A DNA stretch of 64,000 bases, taken from NCBI RefSeq assembly GCF_900107585.1, contig NZ_FNQM01000007.1:115433-179432 (forward strand), read 5' to 3'. Source of the DNA: Rubrimonas cliftonensis (lineage in GTDB: Bacteria > Pseudomonadota > Alphaproteobacteria > Rhodobacterales > Rhodobacteraceae). Position 1 is the stretch's first letter. Each line of letters opens with the position of its first letter. A model generated the notes under the pieces. That model ran no database searches. It saw only the letters and a program-made list of their open reading frames with translations, and was not told the DNA's origin. This document shows, in pieces, positions 28,957 through 37,828 of this stretch. The position numbers were made by a program, and so were the translations under genes.

Positions 28957-30533
28957 GCCGCGCTCCAGCGATAGAGCCAGGTCTCGGAGGCCGGGGTCTC
29001 GTCCGGCGCCAGAAGCTGCAGCCGGAACTCGATCTCGCCGTCGTCGGGCGGCGTGACGATCATCGCCGCGCGGGCGCGCATCTCCGTCGGCAGTCGCGAC
29101 AGGGTGACGCTCTCGATCAGCCCGCGGCTCGCCTCCGCGCGGGGCCGCAGGTCGTCGAGCGCGCGTTCGCCGAGATCGAAGTCGACCACGACCGTCAGCT
29201 TGTCCGGCGCGTTGACGGCGGCGCCGATGCGCGTCGACACCACCCGCGCCAGCGGCGCGGAATCGGCGACCTGCCCGGTCCAGACGAGGCGATAGTCGAT
29301 GCGCTGCTCGCCGCCGGCCTCCAGCGGGGCGTCAGGCCGCCAGAAGGCCACGATGTTGTCGTTGAACTCGTTTGGCGTCGGTATCTCCACGAGCCGCACG
29401 CCGCCGCGCCCCCACTCGCCGCTCGGCTTGATCCAGGCGCTCGGGCGCAGGTCGTAGCGCGCCTCGGCGTCCTGATAGTGCGCGAAGCCGCGCTCCCGCT
29501 GGACGAGGCCGAAAGCGCGCGGATTCTCGTCCACGAAGGTGGAGAGCTGGAGCACGGCCGGGTTGGCGAGCGGCCGCCAGACGCGCTCGCCCGACCCGGT
29601 GATCATCCGCAGCCCCTCGCTGTCGTGGACGGCGTCCCGGAAGTCCGACGCGCGGCGGTTGTCCTTCGGCCCGAAGAAGTACATCGAGGTGAGCGGCGCG
29701 AGGCCGTATTCCACCAGCGTCTCCCGCGGGAACAGAGCCGAGCGCACGTCCATCGTCGTCTCGGCGCCCGGCCGCACGACGAATTCGTAGGCCCCGGCGA
29801 CCGAGCGGCTGTCGAGCAGCGCGTGAACCGTGAGCGCCGAGGCGTCGCGCTCGGGCCGGTGCAGCCAGAAATGCGTGAAGCCCGGGAATTCCTCGCCTCC
29901 GGGCGCGCCGGTCCTGATCGCCAGCGCGCGCGCCGAGAGCCCGTAGATCTGGTCCCGCGCGACCGCCCGGAAGTAGCTGGCGCCCTGGAAGACGGCGATC
30001 TCGTCCTGCGACTCGGGCCGGTTGAGCGGAAAGCGCAGCCGGAAGCCGGTCCACGCCAGCCCCGCCATCGCCTGCGGGTCTGGCGCGACGGCGCCGAAAT
30101 AGGCCTCGCCGAAGCTCAGCGCGGAGACGTCGAAATCGAGCGGGCGGCTGACGCCGTCCTCGACCACGAAGATCTTCACCGGCTGGGTGTAGATCGAGCC
30201 CGGCGGCAGAAGGTCGGCGGTGAAGCCGCGCTGCTCGCCGACCCACAGGCCCCGTTCGGTCCGGAAGCGTATGGCCCGGTAGGCGTCGTAGCTGAGATCG
30301 CGAAACGGCGCGGCCAGGGTCTGGGTCCGCTCCTGAAAGGCGGCCGCAGCCCGCCGCCGCGCCATGTTTACGACGCCCTCGTAGTCGGCCGGCGGGTTCT
30401 CCGCGGCCTTGTCCTGCGCCATGGCGGCGGGCGCCGCGGCGGCGGCGGCGGCGGCGGCCAGAAAATCGCGCCGCCGCAGGGCGCGGCCCGACGCAGGCCC
30501 GGGCCCGGCATGGTCTTCCCCGGCAATCCTCAT
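28953..30533 (-). CDS. opgG: Periplasmic glucan biosynthesis protein, OpgG family (second copy)
   Basis: A 526-residue periplasmic protein. A twin-arginine signal (RRRDFLAAAAAAAAAPAAMA, residues 22-41) is followed by an N-terminal beta-sandwich with LSYDAYRAIRFRTERGLW and a C-terminal domain with FVDENPRAFGLVQRERGFAHYQD and NIVAFWRPDAPLEAG. OpgG/OpgD proteins shape newly made glucan; some members are now classed as GH186 enzymes acting on beta-1,2-glucan. It overlaps both neighbours by 4 bp. By operon position it corresponds to Rhodobacter opgI. Which paralogue is hydrolase or transglycosylase cannot be read by eye. Confidence 0.88.
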   Translation of the reverse strand: MRIAGEDHAGPGPASGRALRRRDFLAAAAAAAAAPAAMAQDKAAENPPADYEGVVNMARRRAAAAFQERTQTLAAPFRDLSYDAYRAIRFRTERGLWVGEQRGFTADLLPPGSIYTQPVKIFVVEDGVSRPLDFDVSALSFGEAYFGAVAPDPQAMAGLAWTGFRLRFPLNRPESQDEIAVFQGASYFRAVARDQIYGLSARALAIRTGAPGGEEFPGFTHFWLHRPERDASALTVHALLDSRSVAGAYEFVVRPGAETTMDVRSALFPRETLVEYGLAPLTSMYFFGPKDNRRASDFRDAVHDSEGLRMITGSGERVWRPLANPAVLQLSTFVDENPRAFGLVQRERGFAHYQDAEARYDLRPSAWIKPSGEWGRGGVRLVEIPTPNEFNDNIVAFWRPDAPLEAGGEQRIDYRLVWTGQVADSAPLARVVSTRIGAAVNAPDKLTVVVDFDLGERALDDLRPRAEASRGLIESVTLSRLPTEMRARAAMIVTPPDDGEIEFRLQLLAPDETPASETWLYRWSAA

Positions 30534-32065
30534 CCCTCGCGCACCGCGCGGTGGTCGGCCAGCATCGTCCAGGTCTCGGTGAGCGCCTCTCCGCCCCGGC
30601 CGAGATAGGCGCGCAGCTCGACCGGACGCTCCGAAGCGCCGTCGAGGTCGAAGATCAGCCGCCACCCCGTCGCGCCGACGACGGCGTGCGCATAGGCGTT
30701 GATCACCCTGCCGCCCAGCGCCTCGACATGCGGCTCCACCCCGTCCTCGAGGCCGTCGAGCGCGCCGCCCTCGAACTCGACGACATACTTGCGCACGCCC
30801 TGCGGCCTCGGCTGTCCCGGCACGCCGCCCCAGCCGACATGGGTGCCCCGGACGCGCCCGAGACCCTCGGGGGCGGGATCGCGCGCGCGCCATTGCAGAT
30901 CGTACTCGAAGGAGAGCGCGTCGCCGGCGGCCGGCGCGCGTGACGGCGTCCAGTAGGCGACGATGTTGTCGAAGATCTCGTCGTCGGTGGGGATTTCGAC
31001 CAGCTGCACGGCCCCGCCGCCCCAGTTCCCCCGCGTCTCGGTCCAGACCGACGGCCTGCGGTGATAGAACACGCCGTCGTCGAGATAGCTCTCGAAGCGC
31101 CGGTCGCGCTGGATCAGGCCGAAGCCGCGCGGGTTCTCGTCCACGAAGCTGACGGTCGAGGTGAGCGCGGGGTTGCGCAGCGGCCGCCAGAGCCGCTCGC
31201 CCGAGCCGGTCCAGAGCGCCAGGCCGTCGCTGTCATGGACCTCCGGCCGCCAGTCCGGCGACGAGGATCGGTTCGTCTCGGAATACCAGTACATCGACGT
31301 CAGCGGGGCCACGCCGAGCCGCTCCACGCCCTCCCTGAAGAACAGGCGCGCGTCGATCGCGCAGCGCTGACCGTAGCCGGCGTCCCGCGTCGCGCCGATG
31401 CGATAGGCGCCGGACACGCTGGGGCTGTCCAGCAGCGCGTAGATCGTCAGGTCTTCGCCCTCGCGCTCGCCGGCCGCCAGCCAGAACGCGCTGAAGCGCG
31501 GAAACTCCTCCGGCCGCGCAAGCCCCGTGTCGACCGCGAGGCCGCGCGCCGAGACGCCGTACTGCGTCTGCGGCCCGTCGCACCGGAAGTAGGAGGCGCC
31601 GAGAAACGAGATCCAGTCCGGCTCCAGCCCCGGCCGCATCACCCGCAGGCCGGCGAAGCCCGCATCGGCGCCCATCTCTCGGGCCGGGCTGTCGGCGGGC
31701 ATGTCGAACATGGCCGGATCGTAGCGAAGCCGCCGCGCCGACCCGCCCTCCACGACATGGACGGCGACAGGCTCGCGCGCATAGCGGCCGAGGTGGAAGA
31801 ACTGGGCGTCCACGCCCGGCGCCAGGCCGACCGACGCGGCGTCGCGGAACCTGATGCGCCAGTGCGCATCGTAGTCGATCCTGTCGAGCACCGAGGGCGA
31901 CGGCGCGACCGGCGGCTGAAACGGGGCGCGCGACGCCGAGCGGGCCTGCTCGATCAGCGCGTCGAACGAAAACGGCGTTGCACGACCGAGATCCGCCGCA
32001 GCGAGACCTTTCGGGAAAGGCGCGGCGAGCGCGAGGGCGCCAAAAAGCAGTCGTCTGCGATCCAT
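30530..32065 (-). CDS. Periplasmic glucan biosynthesis protein, OpgG/OpgD family (first gene)
   Basis: A 511-residue OpgG/OpgD-family protein. The signal has twin arginines (MDRRRLLFGALALAAPFP). Family segments: IDYDAHWRIRFRDAASVG, QFFHLGRYAREPVAVHVVE, LTSMYWYSETNRSSSPDWRP, HDSDGLALWTGSGERLWRPL and FVDENPRGFGLIQRDRRFES, the last two closely similar to the downstream paralogue. ATG 32065 is chosen; an in-frame TTG lies two codons upstream. As the first gene of the operon it matches Rhodobacter opgG by position, while the length also fits OpgD. Promoter region is the 291-bp divergent gap shared with the ABC transporter. Confidence 0.86.
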   Translation of the reverse strand: MDRRRLLFGALALAAPFPKGLAAADLGRATPFSFDALIEQARSASRAPFQPPVAPSPSVLDRIDYDAHWRIRFRDAASVGLAPGVDAQFFHLGRYAREPVAVHVVEGGSARRLRYDPAMFDMPADSPAREMGADAGFAGLRVMRPGLEPDWISFLGASYFRCDGPQTQYGVSARGLAVDTGLARPEEFPRFSAFWLAAGEREGEDLTIYALLDSPSVSGAYRIGATRDAGYGQRCAIDARLFFREGVERLGVAPLTSMYWYSETNRSSSPDWRPEVHDSDGLALWTGSGERLWRPLRNPALTSTVSFVDENPRGFGLIQRDRRFESYLDDGVFYHRRPSVWTETRGNWGGGAVQLVEIPTDDEIFDNIVAYWTPSRAPAAGDALSFEYDLQWRARDPAPEGLGRVRGTHVGWGGVPGQPRPQGVRKYVVEFEGGALDGLEDGVEPHVEALGGRVINAYAHAVVGATGWRLIFDLDGASERPVELRAYLGRGGEALTETWTMLADHRAVREG

Positions 32066-32131
32066 GGTCAACTTTCTTGCGACTCGCTGCCGTTTCGGGC
32101 CCGATTTGCGCGCAGTTATAGGCTTGTTAAC

Positions 32132-32152
32132 GAACCAGGCGAAGACTGGTTC
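32132..32152. promoter_or_regulatory. Inverted repeat GAACCAG-N7-CTGGTTC
   Basis: Perfect 7-bp arms, seven-base spacer, 67 bp upstream of the first opg gene in the divergent control region. A candidate operator for an unidentified regulator of the glucan genes, or a leader hairpin. Confidence 0.35.
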
Positions 32153-32249
32153 CGCTTAGAAAATCAATGCGGCGCGCTGAATGCGAAGGCGAGGCTGGAT
32201 TGTGGCGCGGAGCAACTTTGACGATCGGGTCTTGCGTCTCGCCTAACAT

Positions 32250-32279
32250 TTGTCAAAAATTGGGCAATAATGGTGTAAA
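32250..32279 (+). promoter_or_regulatory. Candidate sigma-70 promoter for the ABC transporter gene
   Basis: TTGTCA (32250-32255) and TGTAAA (32274-32279), 18 bp apart, in the most AT-rich patch of the divergent gap, about 80 bp before the transporter start. The -35 is good and the -10 is mediocre. Confidence 0.3.
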
Positions 32280-32356
32280 TAGGGCATCGTGGAAAACGCT
32301 CCCAGCATCCGCGCCCCGGAGTACCGGGCCGCCCCGAAGGACCGGACGCGGCGCCG

Positions 32357-34300
32357 ATGACGCGTCGGCGCCCTGACGCGCGGCGGCCGGCCGACACGCG
32401 CGATCTGGCGAGCTTCTGGAGCGTGTCTTCCGCCTACTGGCGGTCCGAGCGGTGGCGCGAGGCGTGGAGCCTGTCCGTCGCCGTCTTCCTCATCACCACG
32501 CTGCTGAGCAAGGCCAGCGTCTGGGCCGCCACCGCGAGCGCGGATTTCCTGAGCGCCATCGCACGCTTCCATGAACCGGGGCCGGGTCTCGACGCGACCG
32601 AGACGCTCGCCGGCGCGGCGCTGCTTTTCGCCGCCGTCCATCTTGGTCGGGCGGGCTTCATCGCGACGCGCCACTTCTTCGCCGCGACCCTGCACCGGCG
32701 CGCCCGGGCCTGGCTGGCGGGGCGCTTCGACGCCGCCATTCTGGCCGACGAGCGGATCGCCTTCGATCTGATGAGCGATCGCACCGAGGGCGGCGCCGCG
32801 CGGCTGCCCGACGCCATCGACCAGCGCATCGACGAATGCACGCTGGGGCTCTACGGCGGCCTGATCGGGCTGGCGATGGGTCTGTGGGGGGCGGTGGCCT
32901 CGATCTACTTCATCTCCGTCGCGCTGCTCGAGCGCGCGGCGCCGGCGCCGTTCCTCGACCGCTGGGCGCATTCCTTCGCCGACTGGACGCGCGCGCATTC
33001 CGGCGTCGCCGTCGATCTGGCGCCCGGCGACAACGGCTCGCTGGTGCTGATCGCGCTGGTCGTCTGCGTCTACGTTCCCGCCTCGACATGGCTCGCCTGG
33101 CTCATCGGGCGCCTGCTGGAGCGCCAGACCGTCGAGCGCCAGCGGCGCGACGGGGCCTGGCGCGGCGAGCTCGGGGCGATGCTCGGCCGGGTCTCCCAGC
33201 TCGCCGCCTCTCGGGGAGAGCGCGTGCAGGCGCGGGTCAACGCGGGGCTCTACGCGGGGCTCGACCGGGCCTGGGCGCGGCAGAACCTCACCCAGGCCGC
33301 GATGATGGCCTTCACCGACGCCTATGGCTTCCTTTCGCGTCGGCTCGTGTCCTGGGCGCCGGCGCTGCCGGCCTTCATGGGCGGCTCGATGAGCTTCCGG
33401 ACTTACGCGGCCAGCTCGGAACTGACGGCGGAGCTGATCAACGACGTCTCGTGGTTCATCCAGGTCATGCCCGCCATCGCCACGCTGAAGGCCAACGCCG
33501 GCCGGCTTACGGAGCTGGCGCAGGCCGTGGAGCGGGTGCGCGCGCGCGACGCCTTCTACGCCGAGACCGGCGTGGCGAAACTTCGGCGCGAGCGGCGGCC
33601 CGGCGACGACCGTCTGTCGCTGGAGGGCCTGCGGCTCTACCACCGCGGCCACGACGCGACGCCGTTCCTGCGCGCGCAGGCCGTGGCGCTGTCGCCCGGC
33701 GACTGGGCGTTGATCGCGGGCCGCAACGGCTGCGGCAAGAGCTCGCTGCTCAAGGCGGTGGCGGGGCTCTGGCCGCACGGCGAGGGCGTCGTCGCGCTGC
33801 CGGAGCGCGCGCGGCTCTTCTTCGCCGGCCAGACGCCCGACCTGCCGGACCGGCTGTCGCTGAAGGCGCTGGCGACCTACCCGGAGCCCGCGACGGCGTT
33901 CGGCGATCTGCGGGTCGCCGCCGCGCTCGGGGAGGCGGGCCTCGGCCACTTCGCCGGCGCGCTCGGGGCGGAGCTGCATCAGGGGCGGCGCTGGAGCGAG
34001 GTGCTCTCCGGCGGGCAGAAGCAGCGGCTGGTGCTCGCGCGCATCCTGCTGCACAGGCCCGACGTGCTGCTGCTGGACGAAGCCACCTCGGCGATGGACC
34101 CATCGGCGGTCTCGCATTTCCACGAGACCCTGCTCGCGGCGATTCCGCGCGCCATCGTGCTCAGCGTGCATCACGGCGAAAGGCCGCCGCGGGGCCATGA
34201 CGGCGCCCCGTTCTATGGCGTAAGGCTGGCGGTGGAGCATGGCGCCGCGCGGATGACGCGCATCGCCCCCTCCCGCGCGGAAGCCATCGCCGCGGAGTGA
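32357..34300 (+). CDS. ABC transporter, fused permease-ATPase, YddA/BclA (SbmA-like) type
   Basis: A 647-residue half transporter. The N-terminal membrane domain (residues 25-390, five or six helices) resembles the SbmA/BacA and YddA permease type, with ATLHRRARAWLAGRF near residue 115. The ATPase domain has Walker A GRNGCGKSS (about residues 455-463), signature LSGGQKQRLVLARILL, Walker B DVLLLDEATSAMD and switch histidine in SVHHGE. Members move peptides or other amphipathic molecules across the inner membrane, some as importers. Placed between the opg operon and glucan-degrading enzymes, so glucan or oligosaccharide transport is an attractive but unproven guess. The GH3 gene follows 28 bp downstream. 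Confidence 0.83.
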   Translation: MTRRRPDARRPADTRDLASFWSVSSAYWRSERWREAWSLSVAVFLITTLLSKASVWAATASADFLSAIARFHEPGPGLDATETLAGAALLFAAVHLGRAGFIATRHFFAATLHRRARAWLAGRFDAAILADERIAFDLMSDRTEGGAARLPDAIDQRIDECTLGLYGGLIGLAMGLWGAVASIYFISVALLERAAPAPFLDRWAHSFADWTRAHSGVAVDLAPGDNGSLVLIALVVCVYVPASTWLAWLIGRLLERQTVERQRRDGAWRGELGAMLGRVSQLAASRGERVQARVNAGLYAGLDRAWARQNLTQAAMMAFTDAYGFLSRRLVSWAPALPAFMGGSMSFRTYAASSELTAELINDVSWFIQVMPAIATLKANAGRLTELAQAVERVRARDAFYAETGVAKLRRERRPGDDRLSLEGLRLYHRGHDATPFLRAQAVALSPGDWALIAGRNGCGKSSLLKAVAGLWPHGEGVVALPERARLFFAGQTPDLPDRLSLKALATYPEPATAFGDLRVAAALGEAGLGHFAGALGAELHQGRRWSEVLSGGQKQRLVLARILLHRPDVLLLDEATSAMDPSAVSHFHETLLAAIPRAIVLSVHHGERPPRGHDGAPFYGVRLAVEHGAARMTRIAPSRAEAIAAE

Positions 34301-34328
34301 CCGCAACCTGACGTCTGGAGCAGCCTGC

Positions 34329-36587
34329 GTGACCGCCGACCCTGAAGGCCTGCTCGCGGCGATGACCGTCGAGGAGAAGATCGGCCAGCTCAACCTGCTG
34401 CCCGCCGGCGAGGGCATGGCCACCGGCGCCGGGGACGCGACGCCGCTGGCCGAACGGCTGGACGCCGGGCTCGTCGGCGCGGTCTTCGGCGTGAAGTCGC
34501 GCGAGAGCGCGCGCGCCATGCAGGAGCGCGCGCTGGCCGGGTCGCGCCACGGCGCGCCGCTTTACTTCGCCGAGGACGTCATCCACGGCCATCGCACGGT
34601 CTTTCCCCTGCCGATCGCGCTCGCCTGCTCCTGGGACATGGCGCTGATCGAGGAGACCGCCGCCCACGCCGCGCGCGAGGCCGCCGAGGACGGCGTGCAT
34701 CAGGTCTACGCCCCGATGGTCGACGTCTCGCGAGACCCGCGCTGGGGCCGCGTGGCCGAGAGCCCCGGCGAAGACCCGACGCTCGCCGCGCTCTACGCCG
34801 CCGCCTGCGTTCGCGGCCTGCAGGGTGCGGACGTCGCCGCCGAGGGGCGCGTGGCCGCCTGCCTCAAGCACTTCATCGCCTATGGCGCGCCGCAGAGCGG
34901 GCGCGACTACGACAACGCCAGCCTTGGCTGGGCGGAGCTCTTCGAAGTCCACGCGCCGCCGTTCCGGGCCGGCGTCGAGGCAGGGGCGGCGAGCGCCATG
35001 GTCGCCTTCAATGCGGTGAACCGGACGCCGATGCACGCCCATGCGCCGCTGGTGGAGGGCTGGCTGAGGGGGCGGCTCGGCTTCGAGGGCCTCGTCGTCT
35101 CCGACTACACTGGGGTGCGCGAGCTGCAGGCCCACGGGCTCGGCGACCGCGCCGCGACCGTGGCGCGCGCGCTCCACGCCGGGGTGGACATGGACATGGT
35201 GGGCGAGGACTACCTCGCCGCCCTGCCGGCTCTGGCGCGCGATGGGATCGACTGCGCCGAGAGCGGCGTGCGGTTCACCGCGGCCGAGATCGTCGCGCTG
35301 ATCGACCGCGCCTGCCTGCGGGTGCTGCGCTTCAAGCAACGCCTCGGCCTGCTCGCGGACCCCTTCCGCTCCCTGCGCGGCGAGGGGCCGCCGCGGGCGC
35401 CCTCCGCGACCGGCCGCGCGCTGGCGCGCCGCGCCGCCGGCGCCTCGGCGGTGCTGCTGAAGAACGACGGCGTCCTGCCGCTCAGGTCCGGCCCGCTGAC
35501 CGCCGCGCTGGTCGGCCCGCTGGCGGACGACCGCGCCAACCTCATCGGCACATGGTCCGTCGCGGGCGACGCCGCGCAGGTGCGCACCCTGCGCGAGGGG
35601 CTGGAGGGGCGCGAGGGGCTGACGCTGATCTGCGCGCCGGGCGCGAACCTCGTCGAGGAGCCGTGGCTGGTCGACCGCCTCAACTGCCACGGCCCGACCG
35701 TGCGGCCCGACCCGCGGCCCGAGGCGGAGATGATCGCCGAGGCCGTCGCCGCGGCGCGCCTAGCCGACATCGTGATCGCCGCCGTCGGCGAGGCCAAGGA
35801 GCATGCGGGCGAGGCGTCCAGCCGCCTCTCGCCCGATCTGCCTGCGCCGCAGCGCAGGTTGATCGCGGCGCTTGCCAAAACGGGCCGCCCGCTGGTCGTC
35901 GCGGTCTGCGCCGGGCGTCCGCTCGCGCTAGCCGAGGTCGCCGAGGCCGCCGACGCGCTGGTGATGGCGTGGCATGGCGGCGTCGAGGCGGGGCCGGGGC
36001 TGGCCGACATCCTGACCGGCGCGGCGGAGCCCTCCGCGCGTCTCGCCGCCGCCCTGCCCGCCCATCCCGGCCAGACGCCGCTCAGCCACGCCGCGGAGCC
36101 GACCGGGCGGCCCAATCCGGGGCGCTTCCGGAAGTTCCTGACCGGCTGGCTCGACCTGCCGGACGGACCCGGCCAGACGGACGGCCTCTACCCCTTCGGC
36201 TTCGGGCTCGCCTACACGACCTTCCGCCACGGGGCGCCGCAAGCCGACAGGCGCGAAGGCCTTGGCGAGGAAGACCGCCTGGCGGTCCGGATCGACGTGA
36301 CCAACGCGGGCGACCGGCCGGGCGTGGAGACCGTGCAGCTCTACCTCTCCGACCCCGTCGCCCGCTCCACCCGCCCCGCCCGCGCGCTCAAGGCGTTCCG
36401 CAGGCTGTCGCTGGCGCCGGGCGAGACTGGGCGCGCAACGTTCGAGATCGACGTCGAGATGCTCCGATACCCGCTCGCGGACGGCCCCGAGGACGAGCGC
36501 CGGGTGTGGGATCCCGGCGCCTTCACGCTCTGGCTCGGCCCCAACAGCCGCGACGCGCAGGCCCTGGAGATCGCATGGCGCGCCTGA
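34329..36587 (+). CDS. Glycoside hydrolase family 3 beta-glucosidase
   Basis: A 752-residue exo-acting beta-glucosidase. N-terminal TIM barrel with the nucleophile motif GLVVSDYTGV (Asp259), the substrate-binding LKHFIAYGAPQSGRDYDNA, then an alpha/beta sandwich domain with SAVLLKNDGVLPLRSG and a C-terminal fibronectin-III-like domain (about residues 655-745). No signal peptide: it should be cytoplasmic and act on imported or cytosolic oligosaccharides. GTG start at 34329, 28 bp after the ABC transporter. It overlaps the next glucanase gene by 13 bp, which points to sophoro-oligosaccharides as likely substrate. Confidence 0.92.
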   Translation: MTADPEGLLAAMTVEEKIGQLNLLPAGEGMATGAGDATPLAERLDAGLVGAVFGVKSRESARAMQERALAGSRHGAPLYFAEDVIHGHRTVFPLPIALACSWDMALIEETAAHAAREAAEDGVHQVYAPMVDVSRDPRWGRVAESPGEDPTLAALYAAACVRGLQGADVAAEGRVAACLKHFIAYGAPQSGRDYDNASLGWAELFEVHAPPFRAGVEAGAASAMVAFNAVNRTPMHAHAPLVEGWLRGRLGFEGLVVSDYTGVRELQAHGLGDRAATVARALHAGVDMDMVGEDYLAALPALARDGIDCAESGVRFTAAEIVALIDRACLRVLRFKQRLGLLADPFRSLRGEGPPRAPSATGRALARRAAGASAVLLKNDGVLPLRSGPLTAALVGPLADDRANLIGTWSVAGDAAQVRTLREGLEGREGLTLICAPGANLVEEPWLVDRLNCHGPTVRPDPRPEAEMIAEAVAAARLADIVIAAVGEAKEHAGEASSRLSPDLPAPQRRLIAALAKTGRPLVVAVCAGRPLALAEVAEAADALVMAWHGGVEAGPGLADILTGAAEPSARLAAALPAHPGQTPLSHAAEPTGRPNPGRFRKFLTGWLDLPDGPGQTDGLYPFGFGLAYTTFRHGAPQADRREGLGEEDRLAVRIDVTNAGDRPGVETVQLYLSDPVARSTRPARALKAFRRLSLAPGETGRATFEIDVEMLRYPLADGPEDERRVWDPGAFTLWLGPNSRDAQALEIAWRA

Positions 36588-37828
36588 TCCGCGGCCTGCC
36601 CGACGACGCCCTGCGCGACCGCGTCCAGCAGGCGACGCTGCTCTACTTCACCGACTTCGCCCATCCCGCCAGCGGCATGGCGCGCGAGCGCAGCGGCGGC
36701 GCGCTGGGCTACGACGTGGACGACACGGTGTGCGCCGCCGGAACCGGCTTTGGCGTCATGGCGCTCATCGTCGCGGCGGAACGCGGCTGGCTCAGCCGTC
36801 GCGACGCCGCCGACCGCATCGCGCGCATCGCCGGCTTCCTCGCCCGCGCCGACCGCTTCAACGGCGTCTGGCCCCATTTCCTCAGCGGCGCGACCGGCCG
36901 GGCGATCGCGGTGTTCGACGGCGACGACGGCGGCGACCTCGTCGAGACCGCCTTCCTCGCCATGGGCCTGCTTTGCGCCGCAAGCTTCTTCGCCGGCGAC
37001 GCGCCGGAGCTTACGGAGGCGCTGGAGACCCTCGTCGCCGGGATCGACTGGGCCGCGCACCAGCGCGAGGACGGCGCGCTGATGTGGCACCGGAGCCCGC
37101 ACCGGCCGTGGGCGCCGACGAGCCTGCCGATCCGGGGCTGGAACGAGGCGCTGGTCGTCTTCGTGCTGGCCGCGGGGTCGGCGCGGCATTCGATCTCGCC
37201 GGACGCCTATCACCGCTTCTGGGCAACGGCGGAGGCGTTCCGCAACGGTCGCGCCTATCGCGGCGAGACGCTGCCGCTCGGGCCGGACTGGGGCGGGCCG
37301 CTCTTCATGTCGCAGTACTCGTTTCTCGGGCTTGACCCGCGGGGCCTGCGCGACCGCTACGCCGACTACGGCGCGCAGGCGCGCGCCCACGCCCTGGTGA
37401 ACCGCGCCCACTGCCTCGCCAATCCGCACGGGCACCCCGGCTACGGCGCCGACTGCTGGGGGCTGACGGCCAGCGACGACCCGACGGGCTACGTCGCGCA
37501 CCATCCCCTCGAAGATACCGGCGTCATAACTCCGACCGCCGCGCTCGGCTCCTTCCCCTTCGTTCCCGAGCACGCGCAGCGCGTGCTGCGCCATCTCCAT
37601 GACGGGCTCGGCGAGCGCGTCTGGGGCGAGGCGGGCTTCGTGGACGCGTTCAGCGTCGCCGAGGACTGGACCGCGGAGAGCCGCCTCGCCATCGACCAGG
37701 GGCCGATCGTGATCGCGCTGGAGAACTGGCGCTCCGGCCTGCTTTGGCGGCTGTTCATGGCGCGGCCCGAAGTGCGGGCGGGCCTCAGGGCGCTGGGTCT
37801 CGAAAGCCCCTACGCCCTGACCGCCTGA
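36575..37828 (+). CDS. GH144-type endo-beta-1,2-glucanase (glucoamylase-like PF10091 domain)
   Basis: A 417-residue protein of the glycoamylase-like family that includes the GH144 endo-beta-1,2-glucanases. Family segments: GALGYDVDDTVCAAGTGFGV, HRSPHRPWAPTSLPIRGWNEA, FMSQYSFLGLDPRGLRDRYAD, NPHGHPGYGADCWGLTASDDP and IDQGPIVIALENWRSGLLW. No signal peptide, whereas characterised secreted members have one. The ATG lies inside the end of the GH3 gene (13-bp overlap), so the two hydrolases are coexpressed and probably degrade the same glucan sequentially. The last 19 bp overlap the convergent GH15-like gene. Confidence 0.82.
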   Translation: MARLIRGLPDDALRDRVQQATLLYFTDFAHPASGMARERSGGALGYDVDDTVCAAGTGFGVMALIVAAERGWLSRRDAADRIARIAGFLARADRFNGVWPHFLSGATGRAIAVFDGDDGGDLVETAFLAMGLLCAASFFAGDAPELTEALETLVAGIDWAAHQREDGALMWHRSPHRPWAPTSLPIRGWNEALVVFVLAAGSARHSISPDAYHRFWATAEAFRNGRAYRGETLPLGPDWGGPLFMSQYSFLGLDPRGLRDRYADYGAQARAHALVNRAHCLANPHGHPGYGADCWGLTASDDPTGYVAHHPLEDTGVITPTAALGSFPFVPEHAQRVLRHLHDGLGERVWGEAGFVDAFSVAEDWTAESRLAIDQGPIVIALENWRSGLLWRLFMARPEVRAGLRALGLESPYALTA

